Notes: generated by a model not told the origin, from the letters alone. A stretch of DNA of 64,000 nucleotides from an uncultured Eggerthellaceae bacterium (GCA_937892845.1 CALBGP010000031.1:21367-85366), one strand, 5' to 3'; numbered from the stretch's first letter, positions 34,848-43,588 are shown. Translations and numbers: made by a program.

Positions 34848-35401
34848 TGGAACACCACGATAGCCACGGCCACCACGATAGCCACGGTCACCACGATAGC
34901 CACGGCCACCACCATCACCACGAAGAGCCCTCCGTCACCTTCGCCATCGTGACCTGCTCGGACACCCGCGACATCAGCCAGGATACTGCGGGGGCAGCGC
35001 TTGAAGAGCTCATCGCCGAACGCGGCTGGATTTGCGCGGGGCGCGTTGTCGTCAAAGACGAGCGTGCCGATATCGCCGTCGCAATTGCCCGCGCGGCCGA
35101 TAAAGACGAGGTCGATGTGGTGCTGACGTGCGGAGGAAGCGGTCTTTCCCTGCGCGATGTCACCCCGGAGGCAACACGCGACGTGTGCGATCGGGAGGTC
35201 CCCGGCATAGCCGAGGGAATGCGCGCCTACAGCATGCAGTTCACGCCGCGCGCCATGCTCTCCCGGGCAACGTGCATGCAACGCGGACGCACCCTGGTCA
35301 TCAATCTTCCCGGCAGCGAGAAGGCCGCCCGCGAAAACTGGGCAGGGATAGCAGATGTGCTCCCCCACGCCGTCTCCATGATGGCTGGCGGCGGGCACTG
35401 A
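34847..35401 (+). CDS. mogA: MogA/MoaB-family molybdopterin adenylyltransferase with His-rich N-terminus
   Basis: A 184-residue protein. The core (FAIVTCSDTRDIS, VVVKDERADI, VLTCGGSGLSLRDVTPEATR) is the MogA/MoaB fold with the GGSG MPT-binding loop; it adenylylates molybdopterin for MoeA. The first 27 residues contain 14 His and several Asp, encoded by three tandem 18-bp repeats (34853-34906). This tail is absent from typical family members and looks like a metal-binding extension. The ATG overlaps the moeA stop (TAATG). It ends ahead of a shared terminator with convergent moaC. Confidence 0.94.
   Translation: MEHHDSHGHHDSHGHHDSHGHHHHHEEPSVTFAIVTCSDTRDISQDTAGAALEELIAERGWICAGRVVVKDERADIAVAIARAADKDEVDVVLTCGGSGLSLRDVTPEATRDVCDREVPGIAEGMRAYSMQFTPRAMLSRATCMQRGRTLVINLPGSEKAARENWAGIADVLPHAVSMMAGGGH
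34853..34906 (+). repeat. Three tandem 18-bp repeats inside mogA
   Basis: The unit CACCACGATAGCCACGGC occurs three times (one T/C difference) and encodes HHDSHG. In-frame copy-number change would lengthen or shorten the His tail without disrupting the gene. Confidence 0.9.
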
Positions 35402-35468
35402 CGCTTTCGCCGAAGCCTCGACGATTCCGGAAACCGCAGCCAGCGCCAACTCGCATGGCTACGTTGAA

Positions 35469-35509
35469 AACCGCCCCCGTTTCTCAGACAGCGAGAAGCG
35501 GGGGCGGTT
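35469..35509. terminator. Bidirectional terminator between mogA and moaC
   Basis: AACCGCCCCCGTTTCTC and GAGAAGCGGGGGCGGTT form a 17-bp stem with one G-T wobble and a 7-nt loop, between convergent operons. Confidence 0.8.
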
Positions 35510-35607
35510 CATTGCCGTGCGGGTTTTTCAAGGGTCTTTGCACCGCTATGCGGGTTTTCGGGGCTCCAATTATTTACCTGCTGCACCGGAGCAGTACGGG
35601 TCTTCGC

Positions 35608-36111
35608 CTATGCGTCTCGCAGCCACAAACCGGTTTTGCCGCCGTCTTTCTTCAGCAGGCGGACATCCATAATTTCCATGCCGCGATCGACGGCTTTGCA
35701 CATGTCGTATACGGTCAAACAGGCCACACTGGCAGCGGTGAGCGCTTCCATCTCGATTCCCGTCTTGCCCGTCACACCGCAGGTTGCCAGCACATGGATG
35801 CCGACGCGCCCATCAGGACGCTCACCGGGAAGAACGGACGCGCACTCCACCTTCGCCTTGGTGATGTTGAGCGGATGGCACATGGGAATCAGATCGCTGG
35901 TCTTCTTGGCGGCCATCACGCCGGCAACGCGTGCACATGCCAGGACATCGCCTTTCGCGGCGCTTCCCGTGGTAATCAGGTCAAGCGTCTCCTGATGCAT
36001 GGCTATGAATCCTTCCGCCACGGCAATGCGTTCGGTATCGGCCTTTTGGGACACATCGACCATGCGGACGTCTCCGGTCTCGTCGATATGCGTGAGCTTA
36101 TGCTCTTCCAT
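35608..36111 (-). CDS. moaC: Cyclic pyranopterin monophosphate synthase MoaC
   Basis: A 167-residue MoaC: THIDETGDVRMVDVS at the N-terminus, LIPMCHPLNI, GKTGIEMEALTAASVA and AVDRGMEI, all diagnostic. It converts the MoaA product to cyclic pyranopterin monophosphate. Start ATG 36111 has GGAAGGCGGG upstream; an earlier in-frame start would add 14 residues unlike the family. It lies 74 nt after moaA in the same unit. Confidence 0.97.
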   Translation of the reverse strand: MEEHKLTHIDETGDVRMVDVSQKADTERIAVAEGFIAMHQETLDLITTGSAAKGDVLACARVAGVMAAKKTSDLIPMCHPLNITKAKVECASVLPGERPDGRVGIHVLATCGVTGKTGIEMEALTAASVACLTVYDMCKAVDRGMEIMDVRLLKKDGGKTGLWLRDA

Positions 36112-36185
36112 GTTCCCGCCTTCCAATCTCAATGGCGCGCATGCGCCGTTCATACAGATTCCAAGCCCTTGCAGCGTTTCGATGA

Positions 36186-37187
36186 TCAGCCACCAATCTT
36201 GCTCATCCCGCGCTCGGTGCCAACCTTGTCGTGATGGTCATCAGGCTTCGCGCCCAATGCGGTCAGAAGCGTTGCGCGGATTCCCTCATCATCACCGGCG
36301 CGAGCTGCGGTGCGAACATCGTATTCGTTGTCTGAGAACAGGCACGGGCGGATCTTTCCATCGGCGGTCAGGCGCAAACGGTTGCATTCGCTGCAGAAAT
36401 GCCTGGACAGAGGGGAGATGAACCCTACCGTACCCTGCGCGTTCTCGAATTCGTAGTAACGGGCGGGACCCCAACCCTTGGGCGTGTGTTTGACGGCGGG
36501 AACCAGCTCCCCAATGCCCGCTTCCACAGCCTGCTCGTTGATGCGTGCAAGCAGCTCTTCGCTGGCAACCACGTCCTTCTTGCCCCAGCCCAATCCATCG
36601 GAGCCCGTGCTCTCACCCACGGGCATGTACTCGATGAAGCGTACGTGCAGCGGGCGGTCGATGGACATCTTCGCGAAACCGAAGACATCCTGGTCCAAAG
36701 AGCGCACCACAACGGAATTGAGCTTGACGGGAGCAAAGCCCGCCTCAAGCGCGGCATCGATTCCCGCAAGCGCGTCTTCCAGCTTGCCCAGGCGCGTGAT
36801 CTGGGTGTACTGCTCAGGATCGAGCGTGTCCAAAGAGATGTTCACGCGCGAAAGACCGGCTTCGGCAAGCTCTTCGGCCATGCGCGGGAGCAGAATTCCG
36901 TTGGTGGTAAGCGCCACCGAATCAATTCCCGGCGTAGCCTTGATGGCGCGGATCAAATCGACCACGCCCTTGCGCACCAAAGGCTCGCCGCCGGTCAAGC
37001 GTATGCGAGAGATCCCCATGTCAGCCGCAACGCGGACAATGCGCTCAATCTCTTCGATACGCAAGATCTCATCGTGGGAAAGCGAGCAGACGCCTTCAGC
37101 GGGCATACAGTAGATGCAGCGCAGATTGCAACGATCGGTCAGCGAAATGCGCAGGTAGTCGATGGTTCTCCCGTGTGAATCCTTCAT
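36186..37187 (-). CDS. moaA: GTP 3',8-cyclase MoaA
   Basis: A 333-residue radical SAM enzyme: the N-terminal CxxxCxxC in DRCNLRCIYCMP, TGGEPLVRKG, the C-terminal cluster CSECNRLRLTADGKIRPC, and the ending IGG, the GG tail needed for activity. It starts molybdopterin synthesis from GTP. ATG 37187 follows GAGGGGG; a TTG directly upstream is unlikely. It lies 93 nt after modC, and a TATACT box near 37224 may give it an additional promoter. Confidence 0.97.
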   Translation of the reverse strand: MKDSHGRTIDYLRISLTDRCNLRCIYCMPAEGVCSLSHDEILRIEEIERIVRVAADMGISRIRLTGGEPLVRKGVVDLIRAIKATPGIDSVALTTNGILLPRMAEELAEAGLSRVNISLDTLDPEQYTQITRLGKLEDALAGIDAALEAGFAPVKLNSVVVRSLDQDVFGFAKMSIDRPLHVRFIEYMPVGESTGSDGLGWGKKDVVASEELLARINEQAVEAGIGELVPAVKHTPKGWGPARYYEFENAQGTVGFISPLSRHFCSECNRLRLTADGKIRPCLFSDNEYDVRTAARAGDDEGIRATLLTALGAKPDDHHDKVGTERGMSKIGG

Positions 37188-37280
37188 CAATCCCCCTCTA
37201 TCTATCTTTTCTCAGAATAGTATAGCGAAGTTCTGCAGCGCATGCCCCCCGTAAATGGGACCCGCGCATGGCAGCCGACA

Positions 37281-38393
37281 TCATCGCGTAACAAGGTACA
37301 CCTTCTTCGGCGGAATGCGGATCCAAAGCTCCTCCCCTTCCTGGGGAAGCGAGTCCGCGGAAGCGTGAAGCGTGTCAATCCTCCAGAAAAGATGCTGGTG
37401 CAGATATTTCATCTCATCATCGGTGCGCTGGACGGTGGCTGCAAACTCCTCGCTGCGATCGAGGAAGCCCAGCAGGACCGTGCGCTCGAAGCGCGAATCG
37501 CTCACACGGTCCACGCGCACCCGAAATGCGTTGCGTCCCGGACCGTCTGCGCGCTCGATGAAAAACGCCCGGATGCCCATGTGCGCCACGTCATGCGGCA
37601 CGGGTTCATCCATTTCCAGCTCAATGCCCCACTTGGGCAACATGACATGGAATTCGTCGACATACATGGCGTCGGTAGCGTTCTTGCAGCCTGAAAGCTT
37701 GATTCCGGCCATCGACTGCGGCGCATCCACCAGGTCCCTGCCCGTCCCCATCTCCACAATGCGGCCGGAATCAACCACGGCAATGCGGTCGCAGAACCGC
37801 AGCGCCTCATCGATGTCGTGGCTGATGTACAGAATCGTTCCATCGAATGCGTCGAACAAGCTGACGAGGTTCTGCTCCAAAACGCTTTTCAGATGCGCAT
37901 CCAGCGCCGAAAACGGCTCATCGAGCATCAGGATCCCGGGCTTCGCCGCCAGCATGCGGGCAAGGGCCACACGCTGCTGCTGGCCACCCGAAAGCTGGGC
38001 GGGATACCGGCGGCGAAACGTCTCAAGGCCGAATCTGCGCAGCTCGCCGGAGACAATCTCATCCCGCTTTTCGCGGGGCACGTCTCGACCTATGCCCGCA
38101 GCCACATTCTGCTCCACGGTGAAGTTGGGAAACAGCATGTAATTCTGAAACAGCAGGGCCGTTTTGCGCTCCTGCGGGGATAAATTGATCTTCTCATCGG
38201 AATCGAAGAACACCTTCCCGTTCACCACGATGCGCCCCTCATCAGGGACTTCGATTCCGGCTATACAGCGAAGCGTCAGGCTTTTGCCGCACCCCGATGC
38301 CCCCAGGAAACCAAGCGTTTCCTTACCGGCCGCGAAATCAACGTCAAGGGTGAATGTGGGAAACGCCTTCTTGATGCGTACTTCCAAGCTCAT
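37281..38393 (-). CDS. modC: Molybdate ABC transporter ATP-binding protein ModC
   Basis: A 370-residue ATPase: Walker A GASGCGKS, LSGGQQQRVALARML, LDEPFSALDAH and the switch region ISHDIDEAL. The C-terminal ~120 residues form a TOBE/MOP-like accessory domain, typical of anion importers such as ModC/CysA/PotA. It follows modB by 10 nt with GAGGAGG upstream. It powers molybdate (or tungstate) import with ModB and ModA. Confidence 0.94.
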   Translation of the reverse strand: MSLEVRIKKAFPTFTLDVDFAAGKETLGFLGASGCGKSLTLRCIAGIEVPDEGRIVVNGKVFFDSDEKINLSPQERKTALLFQNYMLFPNFTVEQNVAAGIGRDVPREKRDEIVSGELRRFGLETFRRRYPAQLSGGQQQRVALARMLAAKPGILMLDEPFSALDAHLKSVLEQNLVSLFDAFDGTILYISHDIDEALRFCDRIAVVDSGRIVEMGTGRDLVDAPQSMAGIKLSGCKNATDAMYVDEFHVMLPKWGIELEMDEPVPHDVAHMGIRAFFIERADGPGRNAFRVRVDRVSDSRFERTVLLGFLDRSEEFAATVQRTDDEMKYLHQHLFWRIDTLHASADSLPQEGEELWIRIPPKKVYLVTR

Positions 38394-38403
38394 AGCGTCC
38401 TCC

Positions 38404-39822
38404 TCATTCCGCCACGCCGCGGCGGTACTTCGTGGTCCTACGGCTCCAAAGATTGATGAACAGAATCACGATGAAGCTGAAGATGATGATGATCACCGTC
38501 CAGAAAATGGCGATGTCCGTATTTCCGTTCATCCATTCGAAATAGATGGCAATGGGAATCGTGCGCGTGATGCCCAGATAGTTGCCCGCCAGAAATAGCG
38601 TGGCTCCGAATTCCCCCAACGCACGGGCGAACGCGAGAACCGTGCCCGCCGCTATGGAGCTCCACGCCAATGGAAGCATGAGCCGGAAGAATATGCGCGC
38701 ATTGCTCCATCCTAAGGTTCGTGCGGCATCGAGCATGTTCGGATCCAAGCCCTCGAACGCTCCGCGGGCGCTGCGATACATAAGGGGAAACGCAACCACC
38801 ACGGCCGCAATTACCGTTGCCGGCCAGCTGAACACCAAAGGAAAGCCCACGTCAATGAACCATTGTCCGAGCGCTGTATTGCGCCCGAAGGCCAAAAGGA
38901 GCAAAAAACCGCACACCGTGGGCGGCAGCACCATGGGTATGGTGAAGATGGAGTCCACGAAATCTTGGACGCGAGACGGGATCCGCAAGCTGAAATACGC
39001 GGCAGCAAGGCCCAGAACGAAAATGAACACGATAGCGGTAAGCGAGGTTTTCAGGGTGATGAAAAGCGGACTCATGTCTATTGAACCGATGAACTGCAGA
39101 AATGCATCGAATCCCGTAGCCGCCTGCGAAACGGCCACCCCCTGCGCGGGGGAGACCTGCGCAAAATCAACCTGGGTAATATCCACGTGCACAGGGCTGG
39201 ACGAATCGGTCACATCCGATCCGTCCGCACCCACGACAACCGTGAAGAAGCGGCCTTCCTGCACCTCGCGGTCGAATTCGAAACGCACGCCATCTCGCTC
39301 GTAGGAGGATTCGGAGGTAAACACCCACTCCGCATCCGTACCGAGCATCGGCCCGCCCTTCGCATTCGCGTTGTCCAATCCGATGAGCATCGCTGCAAGT
39401 CGGGGGTCCTGCGCGAGCTCTTCGAGCGAAAAGGCCAGGTCATCGAGCACCGATTCGGGAACGTAGACCACCGTGTAATCCGCGGTGACCACGGCGCACA
39501 AGCGCCCAGGGGAATTGGCGGCGTAGTAGCAGTAACCCACGAAAGAGCCGTCATCGGCCCAACGCGCACTGCCCGCCTGAGCACGGGAGAATTTCTCGAA
39601 CGCGAAAGGAGCGTCGCACGCCGCAGAGCGTCCGCCTTCGTCCACCGCCGCAGCGGGCAACTGCTCGGATGAGAGCTGCACAGACTGCACTGCCGAGGGA
39701 CCATTCCCGGTTTCGTCCTCCGGTTGCGCCACGGGAGTTTCGCCCCCGAACGCCGTGCACGGAACACCCGCAACAAGCAGCGCAACTCCCAGCGCCGCAA
39801 GCCAATTCCGCATCCTTTTCAT
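38404..39822 (-). CDS. modB: Molybdate ABC transporter permease ModB with large exported N-terminal extension
   Basis: A 472-residue protein. The last ~220 residues are a normal ModB permease: ITLKTSLTAIVFIFVLGL, GFLLLLAFG and the EAA loop AARTLGWSNARIFFRLMLPL. Ahead of it lie a cleavable-type signal (LAALGVALLVAGVPCTAFG, residues 8-26) and about 220 hydrophilic residues containing CYYAANSPGRLCAVVTADYTVVYVP and RDGVRFEFDREVQEGRFFTVVV. Typical ModB is 220-280 residues, so the protein is roughly doubled. The domain is unrecognised and would face outside. ATG 39822 follows GGGGAGCTTG. Confidence 0.92.
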   Translation of the reverse strand: MKRMRNWLAALGVALLVAGVPCTAFGGETPVAQPEDETGNGPSAVQSVQLSSEQLPAAAVDEGGRSAACDAPFAFEKFSRAQAGSARWADDGSFVGYCYYAANSPGRLCAVVTADYTVVYVPESVLDDLAFSLEELAQDPRLAAMLIGLDNANAKGGPMLGTDAEWVFTSESSYERDGVRFEFDREVQEGRFFTVVVGADGSDVTDSSSPVHVDITQVDFAQVSPAQGVAVSQAATGFDAFLQFIGSIDMSPLFITLKTSLTAIVFIFVLGLAAAYFSLRIPSRVQDFVDSIFTIPMVLPPTVCGFLLLLAFGRNTALGQWFIDVGFPLVFSWPATVIAAVVVAFPLMYRSARGAFEGLDPNMLDAARTLGWSNARIFFRLMLPLAWSSIAAGTVLAFARALGEFGATLFLAGNYLGITRTIPIAIYFEWMNGNTDIAIFWTVIIIIFSFIVILFINLWSRRTTKYRRGVAE

Positions 39823-39958
39823 CAAGCTCCCCGCTCCCCGAATACGAAGGGATGGGCACCCGCATGGGCGCCCATCTCCGGTTCAACCTCTTCCGCTTCG
39901 CCTCCCCCATGCAACGCACGGGGCACTGCCCTGCGATGCGCTGCAGACGCAAGCGGTT

Positions 39959-40879
39959 CTATTTCGTGACCAGCTCGAAATTCCACTCCTGCCAGATGGC
40001 CAGAGCGCCCTCATCGGTTGAGGCCCACTCAAGGAAATCCCCAACAGCCTGGGCATTCTCCGTGTTCGCAACGACAGCGGCAGGATAGACGATGTTCTTG
40101 TGGGCATCCGCAGGCACCACGCACACCACCTTGATGCCCTTATCGGCGAAACGCGACACATCGGAAGTGTACACGAAACCCAAGTCGGTAGAGCCGGACC
40201 CAACCTGAGTTGCCACGTCGCCGACCTTTTCGACCAGGTTCACCTTGCCCTCAAGCGGCGTGCCGGCATACGCATCGGTGCCATCGGACTTGCCCTTGCT
40301 CTCAGCGCCCACCTTTCCTTCGGGGTCATTGAAGCACCCAACGGTGGAAAGCGCCTGGTTCGCATAGTTTCCGGCGGGCACGGAGTCAGAACCCACCGTC
40401 ACCGTGTAATCACCGCTGGCGATATCCGCCAATTCCAGCTGATCGATATCGGAATCGGCGGGGGCAATCACGACAAGGTCATTGCGGAACATGTCGAAAC
40501 GCGTACCGTCATCGACGAGGCCCTTTTCAACCGCCGTATCCATGGTTCCCTTGGAGGCCGTGATCAAAAGATCGGCGGGAGCACCGCCTTCAAGCTGGGC
40601 CACCAGATCTCCGGATGCAAGATACTGCGGGTCGGCGAACGTAACGCCGGGATGTTCGGCTTCGTAGAGGTCAATCGCTTCATCCATGGCCTTCTGCAGA
40701 GAGTTGGCCGCGAATATCTGAATCTGGACGGGCTCCTGCGTTGCCTGATCGCCCGATGCCGCACCTGCATTGTCTGCGGAATCCCCAGACCCCGATCCCG
40801 CACAACCTGCAAGCAGCAGAGAACCAGCCAGTGCGCCCGCAAACGCCAATGCGCCGACCTTCTTCCATTTCTTATTCAT
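39959..40879 (-). CDS. modA: Molybdate-binding lipoprotein ModA
   Basis: A 306-residue substrate-binding protein. A lipoprotein signal ends LLLAGC (Cys26), then a Ser/Gly/Asp linker and the ModA fold: IFAANSLQKAMDEAIDLYE, DLLITASKGTMDTAV, NDLVVIAPA, and TDLGFVYTSDV. AANSLQ and the Ser/Tyr positions resemble the anion-binding residues of ModA/WtpA proteins. GGAGGGGATAGGGCC precedes ATG 40879. First gene of modABC-moaA-moaC; promoter at 40950-40978. Confidence 0.95.
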   Translation of the reverse strand: MNKKWKKVGALAFAGALAGSLLLAGCAGSGSGDSADNAGAASGDQATQEPVQIQIFAANSLQKAMDEAIDLYEAEHPGVTFADPQYLASGDLVAQLEGGAPADLLITASKGTMDTAVEKGLVDDGTRFDMFRNDLVVIAPADSDIDQLELADIASGDYTVTVGSDSVPAGNYANQALSTVGCFNDPEGKVGAESKGKSDGTDAYAGTPLEGKVNLVEKVGDVATQVGSGSTDLGFVYTSDVSRFADKGIKVVCVVPADAHKNIVYPAAVVANTENAQAVGDFLEWASTDEGALAIWQEWNFELVTK

Positions 40880-40949
40880 GGCCCTATCCCCTCCATCCTA
40901 AAGCATCTCACGATGCCCGCGATTTCGCGACTTCGCTACTTCGTTCGCT

Positions 40950-40978
40950 ATTATTCTCTTATGAGTATAACCAGTCAA
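40950..40978 (-). promoter_or_regulatory. Promoter of modA, with possible Mo-box
   Basis: On minus, TTGACT (40978-40973), 17 nt, AATAAT (40955-40950). The spacer begins GGTTATACTC and the far side has TTCGCTATTATT on plus, giving imperfect GxTATxxT half-sites reminiscent of ModE boxes. Regulation by the ModE-type protein at 43659 is inferred. Confidence 0.6.
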
Positions 40979-41037
40979 GAGGAATTCCTTAGGCCGATCT
41001 TGCGGCAGCGCCCGCAACCGCCCCTGCAGCCGGCCCC

Positions 41038-41081
41038 GCGAACGGACCGCGAACGGACCGCGAACGGACCGCAAGCGGACC
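41038..41081. repeat. Minisatellite, four 11-bp units
   Basis: GCGAACGGACC three times, then the variant GCAAGCGGACC. G+C-rich, non-coding, next to composite repeat copy 2. Confidence 0.85.
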
Positions 41082-41158
41082 ACGCGGCCGGCCCAGCGCT
41101 CGGCCCGACGGCCGCCACGGCGACCGCCCAAGTGTTGCGGGAAGAATCGGGCGTCCGC

Positions 41159-41355
41159 TGGCCAGATACGGACGAAATGCATGGCATCGGGCGTGCATTT
41201 CGCCCGTATCCGGCCGCCGCATCCGGCACGTGTCCTCCAGCGCGCCCCGTTTCCCCAGGTCAGCGTCGAGGACATAGAAGAGGGCGTCTCACGCTCCAGA
41301 ATCCACCCGTACATTTCGTCCATATCTGGCCACAAGGGCCGCAAATTCTCCCGTC
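41159..41355 (-). repeat. Composite repeat element, copy 2 (possible structured RNA)
   Basis: Read on minus: GACGGGAGAATTTGCG (from 41355), the half-site identical to copy 1 (41332-41309), a 45-nt gap, CTGACCTGGGGA (41263-41252), then an inverted repeat whose arms span 41215-41159. The half-site and the 12-nt block match copy 1 exactly, and the gap has the same length although its sequence differs. The hairpin has two G-T positions where copy 1 has A-T. It lies between the DUF5692-like gene and modA; copy 1 likewise lies between two same-strand genes. Confidence 0.8.
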
Positions 41356-41414
41356 GCCGCCGGAAAGCGCCGAAGAACCACAGAGGACGACCGATACGGA
41401 AGCCATCGCACAGA

Positions 41415-41450
41415 AAACGGCCCGGCGCATCAGAAGCTGCCGGGCCGTTT
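41415..41450 (-). terminator. Intrinsic terminator after the DUF5692-like gene
   Basis: AAACGGCCCGGC and GCCGGGCCGTTT form a 12-bp perfect stem with a 12-nt loop, followed on minus by TTTTCTG. It is about 120 nt past the stop of 41573-42535. Confidence 0.75.
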
Positions 41451-41572
41451 GATTTGAAACATTCGGGGAAGGGCTCCGCAAAAGCCCGCTTACCCCTCCC
41501 ATGCGCTCGGGCCGCCAGCGGCTTGGAGGCGCCCTGCGCTCCAAGCCGCCGTTTGCGGCAGACATCCTGCCT

Positions 41573-42535
41573 TTAGCGATTCTCTTCCACGACGGCCTTG
41601 TACTTCGGTGAGTCCGTGTACAGCTCGTCGGTCAAGGGGTTCAGGCGCTTCTTGCGGATGGTGCGCAGCTGGTACACCGCCACAGCGGCATTGGCCAGCA
41701 GGGCAATCAAGCTCACCACGAAGAAGGCGGTGGGATTATGCGTGGTGGGGATAGGGGCCAAAACGTCTGCGAACTGGGGAACCGTCATGATGAACATGAT
41801 CCACAGGGCAAGCGTCTGCGCACGATGCTGCAGCCATGCACCGCGCTTGATGAAAAACGTCGGGATGGTGCAGGAGAGCAGCAGCGCCAAGCCGCAATAG
41901 GCGGAGTGGTCGGAGATGCAGTTGTAGGTGTAGGCGAAGTTCCACAAGTCGTACGCGATGATCCAAAACCACAGCATGTCGGGCCAGATCATATCGCGGC
42001 TCTTGTCCTTGGAGATCATGATGCCGAACCAACCGCAGATGGTGACGATGTTCAGAATGCCGGCGATGCCGTTCATGATGTTCCACGGGCCGGAAATGGT
42101 CCACAGGTTCTCAACCGTGCCGCCAATCCACAAGCCGAAGCTGAACACCTGGAAATCACGGATGACAGCCTCTGCGATGTTGATGGCCAGAATCAGCGGC
42201 GGGAAGCACAGCGCCCACTTCTTCTCATACAGGTGGTGCACCTGACCATCCTTGCCCGTCCACTTGACGAAGCGCAGAGCCATGAACCCAACGCAACCCG
42301 CCAAGGCCGAATAGGTTTTCACCCAGTTGAACCACGTACCGGTACCGTACTCGTTGCCGGGGGCGGCAGTGGTGGGCCATACGAAGATGGTCAGAAACAC
42401 CGGCACCACGACGAACAGCGCGATGCCTCCCCAGAGCTTGACTCGCCCAAGCTCGTTGAATGCCATAAGCGCGAACAGAACGAACAGCCAGATGAACCAA
42501 TACGACATGTCCGCTGCTTGGTACAGTATACCCAT
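41573..42535 (-). CDS. Multi-spanning membrane protein, DUF5692-like
   Basis: A 320-residue polytopic protein with about eight hydrophobic segments rich in Trp, Tyr and Phe. Motifs include FNELGRVKLWGGIALF, WFNWVKTYSALAG, EAVIRDFQVFSFG and WFWIIAYDLWNFAYTYNCISDH. The sequence looks like the DUF5692 family that I associate with Coriobacteriia; I cannot confirm this without a search. No catalytic motif is evident. GAGGGGTTTGCC precedes ATG 42535. It is monocistronic, between modA and a TetR gene, ending at the terminator 41415-41450. Function unknown. Confidence 0.75.
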   Translation of the reverse strand: MGILYQAADMSYWFIWLFVLFALMAFNELGRVKLWGGIALFVVVPVFLTIFVWPTTAAPGNEYGTGTWFNWVKTYSALAGCVGFMALRFVKWTGKDGQVHHLYEKKWALCFPPLILAINIAEAVIRDFQVFSFGLWIGGTVENLWTISGPWNIMNGIAGILNIVTICGWFGIMISKDKSRDMIWPDMLWFWIIAYDLWNFAYTYNCISDHSAYCGLALLLSCTIPTFFIKRGAWLQHRAQTLALWIMFIMTVPQFADVLAPIPTTHNPTAFFVVSLIALLANAAVAVYQLRTIRKKRLNPLTDELYTDSPKYKAVVEENR

Positions 42536-42640
42536 GGCAAACCCCTCTCTCTTCTCTCTTGTTGTCTACCGTACGGCGAAGATACCAAGAAAGATTCCGG
42601 GAGTTTTGACAATTTGCCATTGAGCCGTCAAGACAGGGTG

Positions 42641-43339
42641 TCAACGTTGGCCGCTGCGCCAAGGCGGCGGATCTATCACGCGCATGTCCAGATGCAACGA
42701 CTGAGCCACCAGCTGCGCCACCTGCTCATCGGTGATATCCGGATACGCCCGCAGCACGCCGGCGACTCCGTAAAGGACCATGGCGAACATCTCGGGCACC
42801 GACTCTATGGCGATGCTGTGGTACGCAGCGTATTCCATCACCACATCATGGTGGATGCACTCGACGGCCGCCAAGACTGCGCGCCGGCCGAATTCATCAC
42901 GAATCCCCAGTTCATCGATAACGCCGAACATGGGACGATTATGTCCGGACGCGTCGAAAAGGACACGGCGGAAAGCGGCCACGCAATGCAGCAGCTCCCC
43001 CGGTGTATCACCGAAGACGCGGGATTCATTCCAGATGCCGATGGTGTCGAGCACGTCTTCAATGTAGTCATCGACTACCGCATCTACAAGCGATTGCTTA
43101 TCCGGGAAGTAATAGTAGACCAGCCCGCGGGCGACGCCCGCCTCTTTCGCCACCGCGGCAATCGAAGTGGCCTGCACACCGTCGCGCTCGAAAAGCGACC
43201 GTGCGCTCTGCATGATCTCCCCGGCTTTGCCCCCAAGCCGGGCAGAGGTTCGAATGCGCCGGAACGCCGCCGGATGGATGGCATGGGAGCCCCCGCAACT
43301 ACGGGAATCCCCACAGCCATGGGTGCCCCCGCGACGCAC
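42641..43339 (-). CDS. TetR-family transcriptional regulator
   Basis: About 232 residues from GTG 43339 (GGGAG 5 nt upstream). The helix-turn-helix is ATSIAAVAKEAGVARGLVYYYF, after AGEIMQSARSLFERDGVQ. The in-frame reading continues upstream to ATG 43522, which would add 61 Cys-, Gly- and Ala-rich residues. A TATAAT at 43560-43555 would put the transcript start near 43548, so both starts are possible. It lies upstream of, and in line with, the DUF5692-like gene (106 nt apart), and divergent from modE across a 24-bp palindrome. The target could be either neighbour. Confidence 0.82.
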   Translation of the reverse strand: MRRGGTHGCGDSRSCGGSHAIHPAAFRRIRTSARLGGKAGEIMQSARSLFERDGVQATSIAAVAKEAGVARGLVYYYFPDKQSLVDAVVDDYIEDVLDTIGIWNESRVFGDTPGELLHCVAAFRRVLFDASGHNRPMFGVIDELGIRDEFGRRAVLAAVECIHHDVVMEYAAYHSIAIESVPEMFAMVLYGVAGVLRAYPDITDEQVAQLVAQSLHLDMRVIDPPPWRSGQR

Positions 43340-43588
43340 GTCTTCTCCCGCACCTGACCCGATGCAGGCATCAGGCGCAGCAGCATGCATCGCAGCGCAG
43401 CAGGAATCCGCCTGCTCCACGGATCGACGCCGATCGCCAAGCCGACCACTCGCCGCCACAGCAACCTCCTGACCGCATCCCTTCGAATCGCCGAGCCCGA
43501 CGCAAGGGCGGACCGGCGGCATGCAGACCCGCAGCTGAACCCGGGTGCACCGAAATTATAACCCCTGCCGGCAGCGCATGACGCGAAC

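Noticed and set aside
40100..41452. Plus-strand 450-codon frame
   Set aside because: Antisense to modA, then runs through the modA promoter and the composite repeat.
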